Of a stretch of 64,000 nucleotides of DNA, positions 27,095 to 36,528 are shown piece after piece. Each line of letters starts with the position of its first letter. Position 1 is the first letter of the stretch. The notes beneath the pieces are model-generated. The model was not told where the DNA came from, ran no database searches, and saw only the letters and a program-made list of their open reading frames with translations. Both the position numbers and the translations under genes were made by a program. Source of the stretch: an uncultured Roseovarius sp. (GTDB lineage Bacteria; Pseudomonadota; Alphaproteobacteria; Rhodobacterales; Rhodobacteraceae); contig OX638333.1 in assembly GCA_951812895.1 (NCBI GenBank), positions 2,522,001 through 2,586,000 of the forward strand, written 5' to 3'.

Positions 27095-27556
27095 GATTTC
27101 GCCTCCGTCTTACATAAGTCTAGCAGTGTTGCACTTTGCGTCACAAATTTGACCTAGATTACCGTCCCAAAATACCTGCACTAGCTGTCTGTTGCTCATA
27201 TTCGGGCAACGCCTCTGTGCGAAACAGATGGCAAAATTGGCCGTCATCGCCGCCGCACCCGAACGCGGTAGAGAAGCGGATGCAGCAGGCGTAACACACA
27301 GATATTTAAAGAATATTTCGGGATTAAACACCGCACTTGTCAGTGCGACCGTCACCGTGCACATCGACTATGCGCGGCAAGATACTAATCGGGTCAATGG
27401 CAGAAGCAGGCATTTGTTGACCAGCTTCATGTTTTCAAGAGAATGTTCACATTCGCCTGACCCTGGATAAAAACCCCCGGAATCGCCGCAATTTGGGGCC
27501 GGTTTCTCCGTCTTTCTATCGTTTTTTACAAAAGTATCTGCAACCGGAGATGGCGA
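27095..27556. other. Divergent intergenic region
   Basis: 462 nt between two divergent genes. An open frame at 27192-27470 has no ribosome site and no recognisable content. Two promoters are expected here, but I could not place one with confidence. Confidence 0.5.
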
Positions 27557-28705
27557 ATGCCAACGATCGGCGTTTATCAGTTGAGTGACGTGACACTGGT
27601 CGCGGGTCCCGACCCGTGGACACCGGGCAGTAATGCCGAACCCGGTGCACCCGGCAGCACGATCATCATGATAGACCCCGGAGCGTCGGCCATTCAGGTG
27701 GATATCACCGATGGGGATGCGTTTTTCGATGATGCGGATAACTCACAGGACCTGACCAATCCGGCAACGGTAAACGGTACAAATTATGCCGCCGGTCAAA
27801 ACTTTGAAAATGAATACGCCTATGGAATCCGCCCGGTGGGCTCTGTCGATCCGGCGGAACAGATTACCGTTTATGCGATTGACGAAGGGGGCAATACGCC
27901 CACCTTTGCCTTTGCTGCAACCAGCCCTCTCACACCCGGCGTCCAGTATGAAATCATCTCGATTGAGGACAACAATCCAACGGTCAGCTATACGGATCTG
28001 TTTGTTTGTTTCGACAAGGGCACGCGGATCGCAACGCCAACCGGGCATGCCCCGATTGAGCATCTCAGGGCTGGCGATCCCGTCCTGACGATGGATCAGG
28101 GTGCACAGCCCATCCTCTGGATAGGACGGCGCGAGCTGGCCCTCACTGCTGACAATGCCGGGCAAAAGCCGCTGCTGTTCCGCCCCGGTTCTTTGGCTGA
28201 ACATATGCCACGAAACGAACTCCGGCTTTCACCGCAACACCGCGTATATCTGAATTGTCCGGATGTGGAGCAGCTCACCGGGCACGAAGAGGCGCTTGCT
28301 CCGGCCAAAAGCTTTGCCAACCGTACTGGCGTGCGCATCATGAAGGGGCGTAAATCCGTCTGCTATTACACGGTTCTGCTACAGCAGCACGGAATCATAT
28401 TTGCAGAGGGCGTCCCGGTAGAAAGCCTCTACCCATCTGAATATTCGATGTCATTGCTGAGCATTCCACAGCGGTTGGAAATACACGCGGCGCTGCCCAA
28501 TCTGACGCGGGATGTCACGGCGAGTTATTCAAGTCCCGCACGGCCATTTCTGAAACCGGGTGATTTGCGTGACCTGCCAAAGGATGTTCCGCTTTTGAAA
28601 TCCGGAACAAAACGCAGCAGCCGGCCCTTGCGGGCATATCGTGTGGCAGGCCCGGGCCCCGGGCAGATACGGCCTAAGGACGCTGCAGAATTTCGCAATC
28701 CCTAA
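27557..28705 (+). CDS. Hint (Hedgehog/intein) domain protein
   Basis: A 382-residue protein. About 150 N-terminal residues are acidic, Gly/Pro-rich and beta-type (many DxDxD-like runs such as DGDAFFDDADNS), like secreted adhesin modules. The Hint_2 domain begins at Cys151 in FVCFDKGTRIATPTG and has the Hint motif LRLSPQHRVYL with His228. Such proteins are common in Rhodobacterales, often exported by type I systems, and may cleave themselves. No transporter genes are adjacent. GGAG lies before the ATG. Confidence 0.8.
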   Translation: MPTIGVYQLSDVTLVAGPDPWTPGSNAEPGAPGSTIIMIDPGASAIQVDITDGDAFFDDADNSQDLTNPATVNGTNYAAGQNFENEYAYGIRPVGSVDPAEQITVYAIDEGGNTPTFAFAATSPLTPGVQYEIISIEDNNPTVSYTDLFVCFDKGTRIATPTGHAPIEHLRAGDPVLTMDQGAQPILWIGRRELALTADNAGQKPLLFRPGSLAEHMPRNELRLSPQHRVYLNCPDVEQLTGHEEALAPAKSFANRTGVRIMKGRKSVCYYTVLLQQHGIIFAEGVPVESLYPSEYSMSLLSIPQRLEIHAALPNLTRDVTASYSSPARPFLKPGDLRDLPKDVPLLKSGTKRSSRPLRAYRVAGPGPGQIRPKDAAEFRNP

Positions 28706-28786
28706 CACATTTTCAAAGGATCGAATTCAGCCCGTAGGGTTGGGTGGCAATGCACCAGTTCTTAGCGACTCGCTGGAAAACACGCC

Positions 28787-29659
28787 TTATTCCAAGACAC
28801 CAATATCTTTCAGAAACTCAACCACCTCGTCCTGTACTGCTTGATTCTCCAACAGTTCGTGCGCCCGGGACAGCGCGCCTGAACGATAAACGACAGACCG
28901 ACTGCCGTGCTCTTGTTGCATAAACCGTCCGCAATCGCCGCGGGTCCACGCGTTCTGAAACCAAGGGTCCTTTTCACCCACCAACGAAAGTACCGGCTCG
29001 ACCGTGCGCGCGTTCAGGCCGTTGTATTCCTTCCAGCCAGAGTTGCAGGTCCAGCCTTCAATTATTCTTGCGGCCAGTGGCAGCTGATACTGCCGCCCGC
29101 CCAGCGTGGCAGCGGTGATACCCCCCTGACTTAGCCCCATCAGCACAATCTGCCGTTGTTCGACAAAGGGCAACCTGCTCGCCTGCCTGATGGCATAGGC
29201 GGCATCGTATTGCCGCATTTTTAGCGTGCCGCGGTAACGCGCTGCGCGATGGGTCTCCGGATCGTAGGATTTGGGATACTTTTCCCGTGCAAAGCTCGCC
29301 GGGGCGATCGCTACAAATCCTAGCTCCGCCATAAATTTTAATCGCCGGTGGGTGCCGGGCCAAATGCCCGAACACCCGTGCATATATATCACCACCGGTA
29401 CAATTTGCCCCGTCTCGGGCAGCCATTCCAGCAACGCAGCTGTGGAGATTGCGCGCGATTGCCCGTCGCCGGTGGGCACCCGCACGATTGCGGCGTTCCA
29501 GGTTTTTTGCACCTCTGCCGGATCTTTCCAGTCAGATTCGAGCATTTCGGCGGCGGGCGTAAAGGATTTGGTGGCATTGCCAAGCCCGTGGTACTGTGCG
29601 TGGGCCATCGCGACACTCAGCAGGGACATCACAATACCCCAAAGCAGCTTTCGTTTCAT
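28787..29659 (-). CDS. Secreted alpha/beta hydrolase (dienelactone-hydrolase-like)
   Basis: 290 residues from the ATG at 29659 (AGAGGTG upstream); an ATG at 29674 overlapping the stop of the upstream gene (ATGA) is the alternative. The signal peptide ends near AMAHA. Oxyanion-side YMHGCSGIWPG, nucleophile elbow GLSQGG, a late Asp in GEKDPWF and His in RAHELLE complete the expected triad. The substrate is unknown. It probably forms an operon with the vWA gene. Confidence 0.8.
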   Translation of the reverse strand: MKRKLLWGIVMSLLSVAMAHAQYHGLGNATKSFTPAAEMLESDWKDPAEVQKTWNAAIVRVPTGDGQSRAISTAALLEWLPETGQIVPVVIYMHGCSGIWPGTHRRLKFMAELGFVAIAPASFAREKYPKSYDPETHRAARYRGTLKMRQYDAAYAIRQASRLPFVEQRQIVLMGLSQGGITAATLGGRQYQLPLAARIIEGWTCNSGWKEYNGLNARTVEPVLSLVGEKDPWFQNAWTRGDCGRFMQQEHGSRSVVYRSGALSRAHELLENQAVQDEVVEFLKDIGVLE

Positions 29660-29670
29660 TACACCTCTTT

Positions 29671-30393
29671 TCATCCCTGCCGTTGGTTCTCTGGGTATCC
29701 TCTACCAAGGCCGATCAGGGCACAACCCAACGTCACACGAAGCGCCTCGGTCAGCTCATCCACGGTTTGAGTGGACACGAACAGTCCTCCGGTCCGGTCC
29801 GCCAGACATTTGGCCACCGTTTCACCTTCGGTATAGGTATGCGCCTCGGGGCTGTCCCAACTAAAGAAATCTGACACCACTTTGAAACCGATCACATGCA
29901 CTGTCAGATCACGCCCCTGAGCCGCCAACGCGTCCCCCAAAGCACATGGGCGTCCTCCGCAGGTCTCATTCCCATCCGTCACCAACACAACGATCGCAGG
30001 CTGCGTGCGATACTGCAAAACCTCTGCCGCCGCCTGAACCGACGCCGCCAGCGCCGTCAGGCCCGCAGGTCGCACCGATTCAACCCCGTCAATCAATGAT
30101 TTTGCTGCGTTTTCGACAGGGGCAAAGTGAAGATTGATCCCGCTACAGGCATCCGTTCCGCCAGGGCCATAGACCAGCAATCCCAACCGACGCACGGGTG
30201 CTATCTGCGGTGCAGCCCGCCGCACCGCAATACGCGCCTCTTCGATCCGGGTCGGTTGCTGCGTGTCAAATCCCAGTTCCGCCATAGAGGCTGATCCGTC
30301 GAGAACCAGCATCGCATCACGCGCGCACCCTGCCCACGCTGGTACAGGGTTCAGAGCCAAAGTGGCACACAAGGGCAGCACAAAAAATCGCAT
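29671..30393 (-). CDS. Secreted von Willebrand factor A domain protein
   Basis: A 240-residue protein with a signal peptide (MRFFVLPLCATLALNPVPAWA). The vWA domain starts at residue ~28 with the MIDAS motif DGSAS (D-x-S-x-S), continues with TALAASV (the MIDAS Thr) and VTDGNETCGG. It probably binds a protein ligand through a metal ion in the periplasm. Several Cys suggest disulfides. The next gene, a secreted hydrolase, starts at or within a few bases of its stop. Confidence 0.85.
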   Translation of the reverse strand: MRFFVLPLCATLALNPVPAWAGCARDAMLVLDGSASMAELGFDTQQPTRIEEARIAVRRAAPQIAPVRRLGLLVYGPGGTDACSGINLHFAPVENAAKSLIDGVESVRPAGLTALAASVQAAAEVLQYRTQPAIVVLVTDGNETCGGRPCALGDALAAQGRDLTVHVIGFKVVSDFFSWDSPEAHTYTEGETVAKCLADRTGGLFVSTQTVDELTEALRVTLGCALIGLGRGYPENQRQG

Positions 30394-30474
30394 GTCCCCA
30401 TCTCACAACGCGACAAGTCAGAAATCAATCCGTAGGGTAGTCGCAACCCGACCATACCAAGCAGGAGCCATCAC

Positions 30475-30855
30475 ATGTTCGTCAAAACCCTCGCAGATGT
30501 GCTCGGCACACCCGCCCATATCATTGGCCCCGCTTTTGAAAGCCGCCGGATCCTGACCGCCAATGACGGGTTGGGATATTCCTTCCACGACACCCTGATC
30601 CGGGCGGGCAGCATCCAGCACCTGCACTATAAGAACCATATTGAGACGAATTACTGCTTCGAAGGGCGGGGAGAAGTGGAAAATGCACAAACGGGTGAGA
30701 TCTGGCCACTTGCCCCCGGGGCGATGTATGTGCTCGACAACCACGATCCGCATATCCTGCGTGCCGAAACGGACATGCGCCTGATTTGTATCTTTACGCC
30801 CGCTTTGACCGGGCAGGAAAAGCATGACGAAGATGGAAGCTATGCAGCGCCATGA
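30475..30855 (+). CDS. Ectoine-synthase-like cupin (EctC family), copy 1
   Basis: A 126-residue cupin matching EctC along its whole length. In EctC numbering as I recall it, the iron ligands Glu57, Tyr85 and His93 are all present. So are Thr40, Tyr52, Cys105, Glu115 and His117, and the ending TGQEKHDEDGSY is diagnostic. The usual H-x-E-A-V-Y-C is changed to HIETNYC. EctC cyclises N-gamma-acetyl-diaminobutyrate to ectoine, but ectA and ectB are absent here. A GNAT gene and a second EctC copy follow. Confidence 0.8.
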   Translation: MFVKTLADVLGTPAHIIGPAFESRRILTANDGLGYSFHDTLIRAGSIQHLHYKNHIETNYCFEGRGEVENAQTGEIWPLAPGAMYVLDNHDPHILRAETDMRLICIFTPALTGQEKHDEDGSYAAP

Positions 30856-30882
30856 CCCCAAAATTCAAATCATGAGCACACT

Positions 30883-31725
30883 ATGACCAGTGACGTGAAA
30901 TTCGAAAATATGACCATTTCTGACCTTGAAACCGTTCTGGATTGGGCGGCGCAGGAAGGGTGGAACCCGGGTCTTGCGGATGCCGAGGCTTTCTACGCGG
31001 CTGATCCGAAAGGATTTTTCGTGGCGAAACGAGGAGGCGACTTGATCGCGGCCATTTCTGTCGTCAACCATGGGCCTGAAGATGCATTTCTTGGCCTTTA
31101 TATCTGCAGGCCAGAATGCCGCGGGCAGGGTATCGGGTTGAGCCTTTGGAACCATGCCCTGAAACACGCAGGTAAGCGCTCGGTCGGATTGGACGGTGTG
31201 CCGGCACAGGAAGGCAACTACCGGGTGTCAGGTTTTGTACGAACCGGGGCAAGCCTCAGGTATGAAGGGCGCTGGCCCGCTCGCAATGTCGCAGGAATCC
31301 GCGCTGCCACCAAAAGCGATACAGATGCTTTGATTGCTTTGGACGCCCGGGCTGGTGGCGTCTTACGCCTGGATTTTATGAGCGCATGGGCCGCCAGAAA
31401 TGATCACTTGCGCGCCAGCCGGGTATTGATGCGTGATGATCGAATCACAGGTTTCGCGACCTGGCGTGCCTGCCTCGAGGGGACCAAGATCGGGCCTATC
31501 GTTGCCTCCGCCACCGCCAATGCGCTGGACCTGATCGCGGATATTGCGGACCTACGCCCCGAGGGGCCTTTGTATATTGATGTCCCGGAATCCAATTCCG
31601 CTCTTCGTGCGGAGTTGGAAACTGCAGGGTTCACCGTTTCATTCTCAACCGCACGAATGTATCTTGGACGCCCGCCAACAACCGGCCCCACGTTACAAGC
31701 CATCGCAACGATGGAGCTTGGATAG
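30883..31725 (+). CDS. GNAT acetyltransferase with second C-terminal GNAT-like domain
   Basis: A 280-residue protein. The N-terminal GNAT domain has the acetyl-CoA loop RPECRGQGIGLSLWNHAL near residue 75-92. The C-terminal half (about 150-265) resembles the extra acetyltransferase-18-type domain of YitH/HsaS-like GNATs. It starts 27 nt after the first EctC-like gene and ends 53 nt before the second. The context suggests it makes the acetylated substrate for them, but it is not a typical EctA. Confidence 0.8.
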   Translation: MTSDVKFENMTISDLETVLDWAAQEGWNPGLADAEAFYAADPKGFFVAKRGGDLIAAISVVNHGPEDAFLGLYICRPECRGQGIGLSLWNHALKHAGKRSVGLDGVPAQEGNYRVSGFVRTGASLRYEGRWPARNVAGIRAATKSDTDALIALDARAGGVLRLDFMSAWAARNDHLRASRVLMRDDRITGFATWRACLEGTKIGPIVASATANALDLIADIADLRPEGPLYIDVPESNSALRAELETAGFTVSFSTARMYLGRPPTTGPTLQAIATMELG

Positions 31726-31736
31726 CTGAAACCAGC

Positions 31737-31756
31737 GTTGGGGCAAACGCCCCAAC
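31737..31756. repeat. Palindrome between GNAT and second EctC-like gene
   Basis: GTTGGGGC (31737-31744), AAAC, GCCCCAAC (31749-31756), then CCACC. A variant of the GTAGGGTGGG repeat that may act as an mRNA processing or stability hairpin inside the cassette. Confidence 0.6.
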
Positions 31757-31778
31757 CCACCGCAACAGGAGCCTTCGC

Positions 31779-32162
31779 ATGTTTGTCAAAACCCTTGCCG
31801 AAATTCTCAACACCGACGCTCACGTTAGCGGGGAAACATTCGAAAGCCGCCGCTTTCTGACTGCTGCGGACGGGCTGGGCTATTCCTTCCACGACACACT
31901 GGTCAAGGCGGGCACGACACAGCACATGCAATACAAAAACCATGTTGAGACGAACTACTGCGTCGGTGGTTCAGGCGAAGTAGAGAACGCGGCAACCGGC
32001 CAAGTTTGGCCTCTGACGCCGGGTACGATGTATGTACTCGAAAACCATGACCCTCATATCGTACGCGCGACAACAGACATGCATATGATCTGCATTTTCA
32101 CACCTGCCCTGACAGGGCGGGAAAAACATGACAAAGACGGGAGCTATGAAGCGTCAGAGTAA
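31779..32162 (+). CDS. Ectoine-synthase-like cupin (EctC family), copy 2
   Basis: A 127-residue paralog of the protein at 30475, nearly the same length and highly similar. Glu57, Tyr85 and His93 are again conserved, as are Thr40, Tyr52, Cys105, Glu115 and His117. Differences include His51 to Gln and CFEGRGE to CVGGSGE, next to the active site. The ending TGREKHDKDGSY matches EctC. The two copies may form a heteromer or differ in substrate. AGGAG lies before the ATG. Confidence 0.8.
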   Translation: MFVKTLAEILNTDAHVSGETFESRRFLTAADGLGYSFHDTLVKAGTTQHMQYKNHVETNYCVGGSGEVENAATGQVWPLTPGTMYVLENHDPHIVRATTDMHMICIFTPALTGREKHDKDGSYEASE

Positions 32163-32174
32163 GTGCTGGCGACG

Positions 32175-32840
32175 TCAGATTTCCACTAACAATCCAACTA
32201 CGATCAAAACCGAATAATCCTGTTTCAGGCAACCAGACACCGATGGTATCTTCTGTCCCTCTGCCAACGGGAATCCGGATGGATCTGAACTCACCGGGCT
32301 ACAGCTGCCGGACGCGCCCTTTGGCGTAAACCGCGCCGATCGGCAGGGTAGGTGGGTCACATCGTAAAGTGTTGCGCCAAGATCCAGCTCCCAGTTCTGG
32401 TTACCGGTCTCATCGGGCTCAGAAATCGTAAGCGCGGCGACCGTCTCTCGCTCTCCTGTCACAAGGTAACGACCGGCAGGTAACGGAAAATGCGGGGATT
32501 TCATAATCAACCCGTTTTCATCAAGCCACCAGTCGTCTGTATCAAATTGCCATAGACCGCCCGCATCGCCGCCTGATTCCTGCAGCGCATTGTACAGCCG
32601 CAACCAGACGCCGGAATGCCCCGGGTCGCTGGTCCAGATGCCCCATGTTTCAGCGCCCCTGCCTGATGATGCACTGGGATCGCCTAGCGAGGCGATAAAC
32701 ATGACCGGCACCTCTGTTATGCCCCACTGTTTTTCTTCGGCCTGTGCAGGTTCGGAAAAAACGGTTGCGACCAAAAAACAGGTGAGAATACAGACGGATC
32801 GGACCCAGATAGCCCCGAAGTTTTGAATGGCATTTTTCAT
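32175..32840 (-). CDS. Secreted hypothetical protein (roseobacter family)
   Basis: A 221-residue protein with a signal peptide ending near EPAQA. The mature part has [20 protein letters not shown] near residue 50, then [30 protein letters not shown] and [16 protein letters not shown] recognise this as a recurring uncharacterised secreted family; four Cys in the C-terminal third may pair. It is convergent with the EctC-like gene. No function known. Confidence 0.7.
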   Translation of the reverse strand: MKNAIQNFGAIWVRSVCILTCFLVATVFSEPAQAEEKQWGITEVPVMFIASLGDPSASSGRGAETWGIWTSDPGHSGVWLRLYNALQESGGDAGGLWQFDTDDWWLDENGLIMKSPHFPLPAGRYLVTGERETVAALTISEPDETGNQNWELDLGATLYDVTHLPCRSARFTPKGASGSCSPVSSDPSGFPLAEGQKIPSVSGCLKQDYSVLIVVGLLVEI

Positions 32841-32949
32841 GAAAACAGAATTGGGCGGCTACCCTGCCAAGTCAATTTGGAATAATATGCCTGCACACTG
32901 CATTTTTGCAGCGGGCAAAGCTCCGGCTGAAACGGTGTCGAGACACCCC

Positions 32950-32978
32950 TTGATCGCGCTCTCCAACACGTCTATACG
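32950..32978 (+). promoter_or_regulatory. Promoter restarting the operon at rplO
   Basis: TTGATC (32950-32955), 17-nt spacer, TATACG (32973-32978). It has the same spacing and -10 as the rpsL promoter, about 98 nt before rplO. Confidence 0.75.
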
Positions 32979-33075
32979 CCCCCGGTGGCGTACTGCGTCA
33001 CGACTCAACAACCAAAAAACGCCGTGGTTGGCCCATTCACGCTTCGGGGGTCACATCCGGCAATGGAGAAGCGAA

Positions 33076-33549
33076 ATGAAACTCAATGAACTGCGCGACA
33101 ATCCTGGCGCAACCAAAACAAAAAAACGCATTGGTCGTGGTCCCGGCTCTGGCATGGGTAAAACCGGTGGTCGTGGTATCAAAGGTCAGAAAAGCCGTTC
33201 GGGCGTAGCTATTGCCGGTTACGAAGGCGGCCAGATGCCGCTTTATATGCGCCTGCCAAAGCGTGGCTTTAACAAGCCGAACCGCAAGAAATTTGCCGTT
33301 GTAAACCTTGGCCTGATCCAGAAATTCGTCGATGCGAAGAAACTCGACGCCAAGAATGCAATCACCGAAGATGTGTTGCTGGAAACCGGCATCATTCGTC
33401 GCAAACTGGACGGTGTTCGGGTTCTGGCCAAAGGCGAAGTGACCTCCAAACTGACCATCGAAGTCACCGGTGCATCCAAGTCTGCCGTCGAAGCGGTTGA
33501 AAAAGCGGGTGGTGCTTTGACAGTCACAACCGCGCCAGCGGCTGAATAA
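33076..33549 (+). CDS. rplO: 50S ribosomal protein L15
   Basis: A 157-residue L15 starting [14 protein letters not shown], with the Gly-rich [17 protein letters not shown] near residue 20. TGGAGAAG precedes the ATG at 33076; the long upstream open frame is not part of it. First gene of the rplO-secY-adk block. Confidence 0.98.
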   Translation: MKLNELRDNPGATKTKKRIGRGPGSGMGKTGGRGIKGQKSRSGVAIAGYEGGQMPLYMRLPKRGFNKPNRKKFAVVNLGLIQKFVDAKKLDAKNAITEDVLLETGIIRRKLDGVRVLAKGEVTSKLTIEVTGASKSAVEAVEKAGGALTVTTAPAAE

Positions 33550-33555
33550 GAGGTT

Positions 33556-33640
33556 GTGAGTGGCGCCCTCGCCACTTACATAAACGTCCAAGTTTTCCTT
33601 TTTAACGCCGCCGGGCCGGAAAATGGCTCTGGCGGCGTTT
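33556..33640 (+). terminator. Two hairpins between rplO and secY (attenuator-like)
   Basis: GTGAGTGGC-N6-GCCACTTAC (33556-33579), then AACGCCGCC (33604-33612) pairing perfectly with GGCGGCGTT (33631-33639), with T-rich tracts between and after. They may reduce read-through or protect the secY message. Confidence 0.45.
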
Positions 33641-33664
33641 GTATAAAACGAGAAGAGACCGCGC

Positions 33665-35029
33665 ATGGTATCCGCAGCAGAACAAATGGCCGCCAACACA
33701 AGCTGGTCGGCTTTTGGCAAGGCCACTGATCTACGCAAACGCATTTTCTTTACGATCGGTCTGCTGATCGTCTACCGGCTGGGCACCTATATTCCGGTGC
33801 CGGGGATCGACGGTCAGGCGCTGCGCGATTTTATGGAACAGGCGGCAACCGGTATCGGCGGCATCCTGTCGATGTTCACCGGCGGAGCACTTGGCCGCAT
33901 GGGCATCTTTGCCCTTGGCATCATGCCTTATATTTCGGCGTCGATCATCGTGCAGCTGCTGACAGCGATGTCACCTGCGATGGCCCAGCTCAAGAAAGAG
34001 GGCGAACAGGGCCGCAAGAAGATCAACCAATATACCCGCTATGGCACTGTGGGCCTTGCAACACTGCAATCCTACGGGCTTGCGGCCAGCCTGCAATCAG
34101 GTGATCTGGCCACAACACCGGGCTTTTTCTTTATCGCCACCTGTATGGTCACGCTGGTGGGCGGCACCATGTTCCTGATGTGGCTGGGTGAACAGATCAC
34201 CGCGCGCGGTGTGGGAAACGGTATTTCGCTGATCATCTTTGTGGGCATCATCGCCGAGGTTCCCGCGGCGCTGGCACAGTTCTTTGCCTCTGGCCGCTCT
34301 GGAGCGATCAGCCCGGCGGTGATCATCGGGGTCATGATCATGGTGGTCGTCACCATCGCCTTTGTGGTCTTTATGGAGCGCTCGCTACGCAAAATCCATA
34401 TCCAGTATCCGCGCCGTCAGGTGGGGATGAAAGTTTATGACGGTGGGTCCTCTCACCTGCCGGTCAAGGTAAACCCTGCGGGTGTGATCCCGGCGATCTT
34501 CGCATCATCTCTGCTCTTGCTGCCGATCACAATCTCGACCTTCTCCGGCAACCAGACGGGTCCGGTGATGTCGGCGATCCTGGCCTATTTCGGTCCCGGA
34601 CAGCCACTTTATCTGCTGTTCTTTGCCGTTATGATCATCTTCTTCGCCTATTTCTACACCTACAACGTCTCTTTCAAACCGGACGAAGTAGCTGACAATC
34701 TCAAAAACCAGAACGGCTTTGTCCCCGGAATTCGCCCGGGTAAGAAAACCGCTGAATATCTGGAATATGTTGTCACCCGCGTTCTGGTGCTTGGCTCCGC
34801 CTATCTTGCGGCAGTTTGTCTCCTTCCGGAGATTCTGCGTAGCCAGATGAATATTCCGTTCTATTTTGGCGGCACTTCGGTTCTTATTGTTGTGTCGGTC
34901 ACCATGGACACGATCCAGCAGGTGCAGTCGCATCTTCTGGCGCATCAATACGAAGGTTTGATCGAAAAATCACAACTGAGCGGCAAAGGACGCAAGCGCG
35001 CTCGGAGGAAAGGAACAGGACGCAAATGA
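33665..35029 (+). CDS. secY: Protein translocase subunit SecY
   Basis: A 454-residue inner-membrane protein with ten helices. The conserved early [24 protein letters not shown] in helix 2 and the cytoplasmic loop [22 protein letters not shown] near residue 340 are clear. It forms the Sec channel. Its stop overlaps the adk start (ATGA). The order rplO-secY-adk is classical. Confidence 0.98.
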   Translation: MVSAAEQMAANTSWSAFGKATDLRKRIFFTIGLLIVYRLGTYIPVPGIDGQALRDFMEQAATGIGGILSMFTGGALGRMGIFALGIMPYISASIIVQLLTAMSPAMAQLKKEGEQGRKKINQYTRYGTVGLATLQSYGLAASLQSGDLATTPGFFFIATCMVTLVGGTMFLMWLGEQITARGVGNGISLIIFVGIIAEVPAALAQFFASGRSGAISPAVIIGVMIMVVVTIAFVVFMERSLRKIHIQYPRRQVGMKVYDGGSSHLPVKVNPAGVIPAIFASSLLLLPITISTFSGNQTGPVMSAILAYFGPGQPLYLLFFAVMIIFFAYFYTYNVSFKPDEVADNLKNQNGFVPGIRPGKKTAEYLEYVVTRVLVLGSAYLAAVCLLPEILRSQMNIPFYFGGTSVLIVVSVTMDTIQQVQSHLLAHQYEGLIEKSQLSGKGRKRARRKGTGRK

Positions 35030-35667
35030 ACATTATCCTTCTTGGACCACCGGGCGCCGGCAAAGGCACACAGGCGCATATCCTAGTCGATGCGCGAAAC
35101 ATGACCCAGCTTTCTACCGGGGACATGCTGCGCGAAGCCAAGGATTCTGGAACCGAGATGGGTAAGGTTGTGGCCGACGTGATGGCCCGTGGTGACCTTG
35201 TTACGGATGAGATTGTCATCGGCCTGATCCGCGAAAAGCTTACCGGTGAAAAGGGCGGCGGGTTCATCTTTGATGGTTTCCCGCGCACGTTGGCCCAGGC
35301 CGATGCGCTTGGCTCTTTGCTGGAAGAATGCGGCGAGACATTGGATGCCGTGGTTGAAATGCAGGTCGACGATGACGCGCTGGTACAGCGGATCACAGCC
35401 CGCTCTACCTGCGGTGGCTGCGGCAATGTCTACAACGACATCACCAAGCCTTGGCCCGCCGACGGCAAATGCGAAAACTGTGGCAGCACTGATGTCAAAC
35501 GCCGTGCCGACGATAATGAGGAAGCCCTGCGCAACCGGCTGATGGAATACTACAAGAAAACCTCGCCGCTGATCGGATACTACTACGCCAAGGGCATGCT
35601 GCAGTCGGTCAACGGTCTGGGTGAGATTGACGAGGTATCAGGCGCGATTGCCGGAGCGTTGGGATAA
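35026..35667 (+). CDS. adk: Adenylate kinase with zinc-type LID
   Basis: A 213-residue kinase interconverting ATP + AMP and 2 ADP. P-loop GPPGAGKGT is at residues 7-15, the NMP domain has QLSTGDMLR, and DGFPRT is present. The LID carries Cys129, Cys132, Cys149 and Cys152, a structural zinc site more usual in Gram-positive enzymes than in E. coli. It overlaps secY by 4 nt. Confidence 0.97.
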   Translation: MNIILLGPPGAGKGTQAHILVDARNMTQLSTGDMLREAKDSGTEMGKVVADVMARGDLVTDEIVIGLIREKLTGEKGGGFIFDGFPRTLAQADALGSLLEECGETLDAVVEMQVDDDALVQRITARSTCGGCGNVYNDITKPWPADGKCENCGSTDVKRRADDNEEALRNRLMEYYKKTSPLIGYYYAKGMLQSVNGLGEIDEVSGAIAGALG

Positions 35668-35671
35668 CGGC

Positions 35672-36052
35672 GTGCGCCGGTCCCGGGACATAATTCTTGC
35701 GGCTTTAGCCACTCTTCTGACCACGACCCAGATGCTCAGTGCCCAACCTTACTGGCTGTCAGAGCAAGGGTATTGTGATGCCGGTTTCGAAGATATCGAA
35801 ATGGATGACGTTCTCATTCTGAACGGACAGGGTATCTATAGCCACTGGCTTAGCTGCGAATGGCCGGAAGAGACCGGGCGCGCGCTCATGAACGGTGAGC
35901 AATATATCAACACCACGGCAACCTGCTCCAACGCCACCAGCAGTTGGCAGGCTGATCTGGAATTTGTCAGGCAACCGGATGACTCTCTGAAAGTACATCA
36001 GGAAACCGGCGGCATCTCTCCGATCCGTTTCTTCCACTGCGTCGGCGCCTGA
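35672..36052 (+). CDS. Small secreted four-cysteine protein 1
   Basis: From a GTG at 35672, 4 nt after the adk stop, 126 residues with a signal peptide (about 1-24, cleavage near MLSA). The mature protein has four Cys: QGYC, SCEW, TCSN and FFHC near the end, enough for two disulfides. It shares this pattern and length with the next two genes. An open frame back to 35621 lies inside adk and is not used. Function unknown. Confidence 0.65.
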   Translation: MRRSRDIILAALATLLTTTQMLSAQPYWLSEQGYCDAGFEDIEMDDVLILNGQGIYSHWLSCEWPEETGRALMNGEQYINTTATCSNATSSWQADLEFVRQPDDSLKVHQETGGISPIRFFHCVGA

Positions 36053-36090
36053 ACTTGCGGCCTCGATCGTGAGAGTGCTAGGCTTCCAGC

Positions 36091-36486
36091 ATGATGCATT
36101 CACAATTGGCTTTCGCCACGGCCTTCGCTTTCGCCTTTACACCCTCCTTTGCTGAAACGGTCTATATGTCCGATCCGGGCCTGTGCGATGCACCTGACGG
36201 GGTGACAGAGCTGCTGGATACCACCTTTTTGTTCTCACGCTCGATGGGGAACCACTATTTCGACTGCAACTGGGACAGGGACCTCGACCAGCTTCTTCAG
36301 GACGGATGGCCAGCGGTCAACGCGACCTGCGCAAATGGCACGGAAACCTGGATGCAGGAACTGAAATTCTACCCTCAGGATGAATCCAATCTCGACTATC
36401 CGTTACAGTATCCAATCTATCTGTCCGTCTGGTTTGATCCCAGAGAAATGATGCCAGTCAAATTTTATCGTTGTGACCGTGACTAA
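36091..36486 (+). CDS. Small secreted four-cysteine protein 2
   Basis: A 131-residue protein with a signal peptide ending SFA at about residue 21. The mature part is YMSDPGLC, then DCNW, TCAN and FYRCD. The spacing and local sequence (x-S-D/E-x-G-x-C; C-x-W; T-C-x-N; F-x-x-C) match protein 1 closely, so these are diverged paralogs. Function unknown. Confidence 0.65.
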   Translation: MMHSQLAFATAFAFAFTPSFAETVYMSDPGLCDAPDGVTELLDTTFLFSRSMGNHYFDCNWDRDLDQLLQDGWPAVNATCANGTETWMQELKFYPQDESNLDYPLQYPIYLSVWFDPREMMPVKFYRCDRD

Positions 36487-36528
36487 GAATTCACCCCGTG
36501 CGCTCACACTACAAAAAAGGAATTAGAT

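Noticed and set aside
27192-27470. Open frame of 92 residues in the divergent intergenic region
   Set aside because: No ribosome site, no recognisable protein features, and odd composition.
35621-35671. ATG start of the first four-Cys protein inside adk
   Set aside because: It would add a non-signal N-terminus; the GTG at 35672 gives a normal signal peptide.
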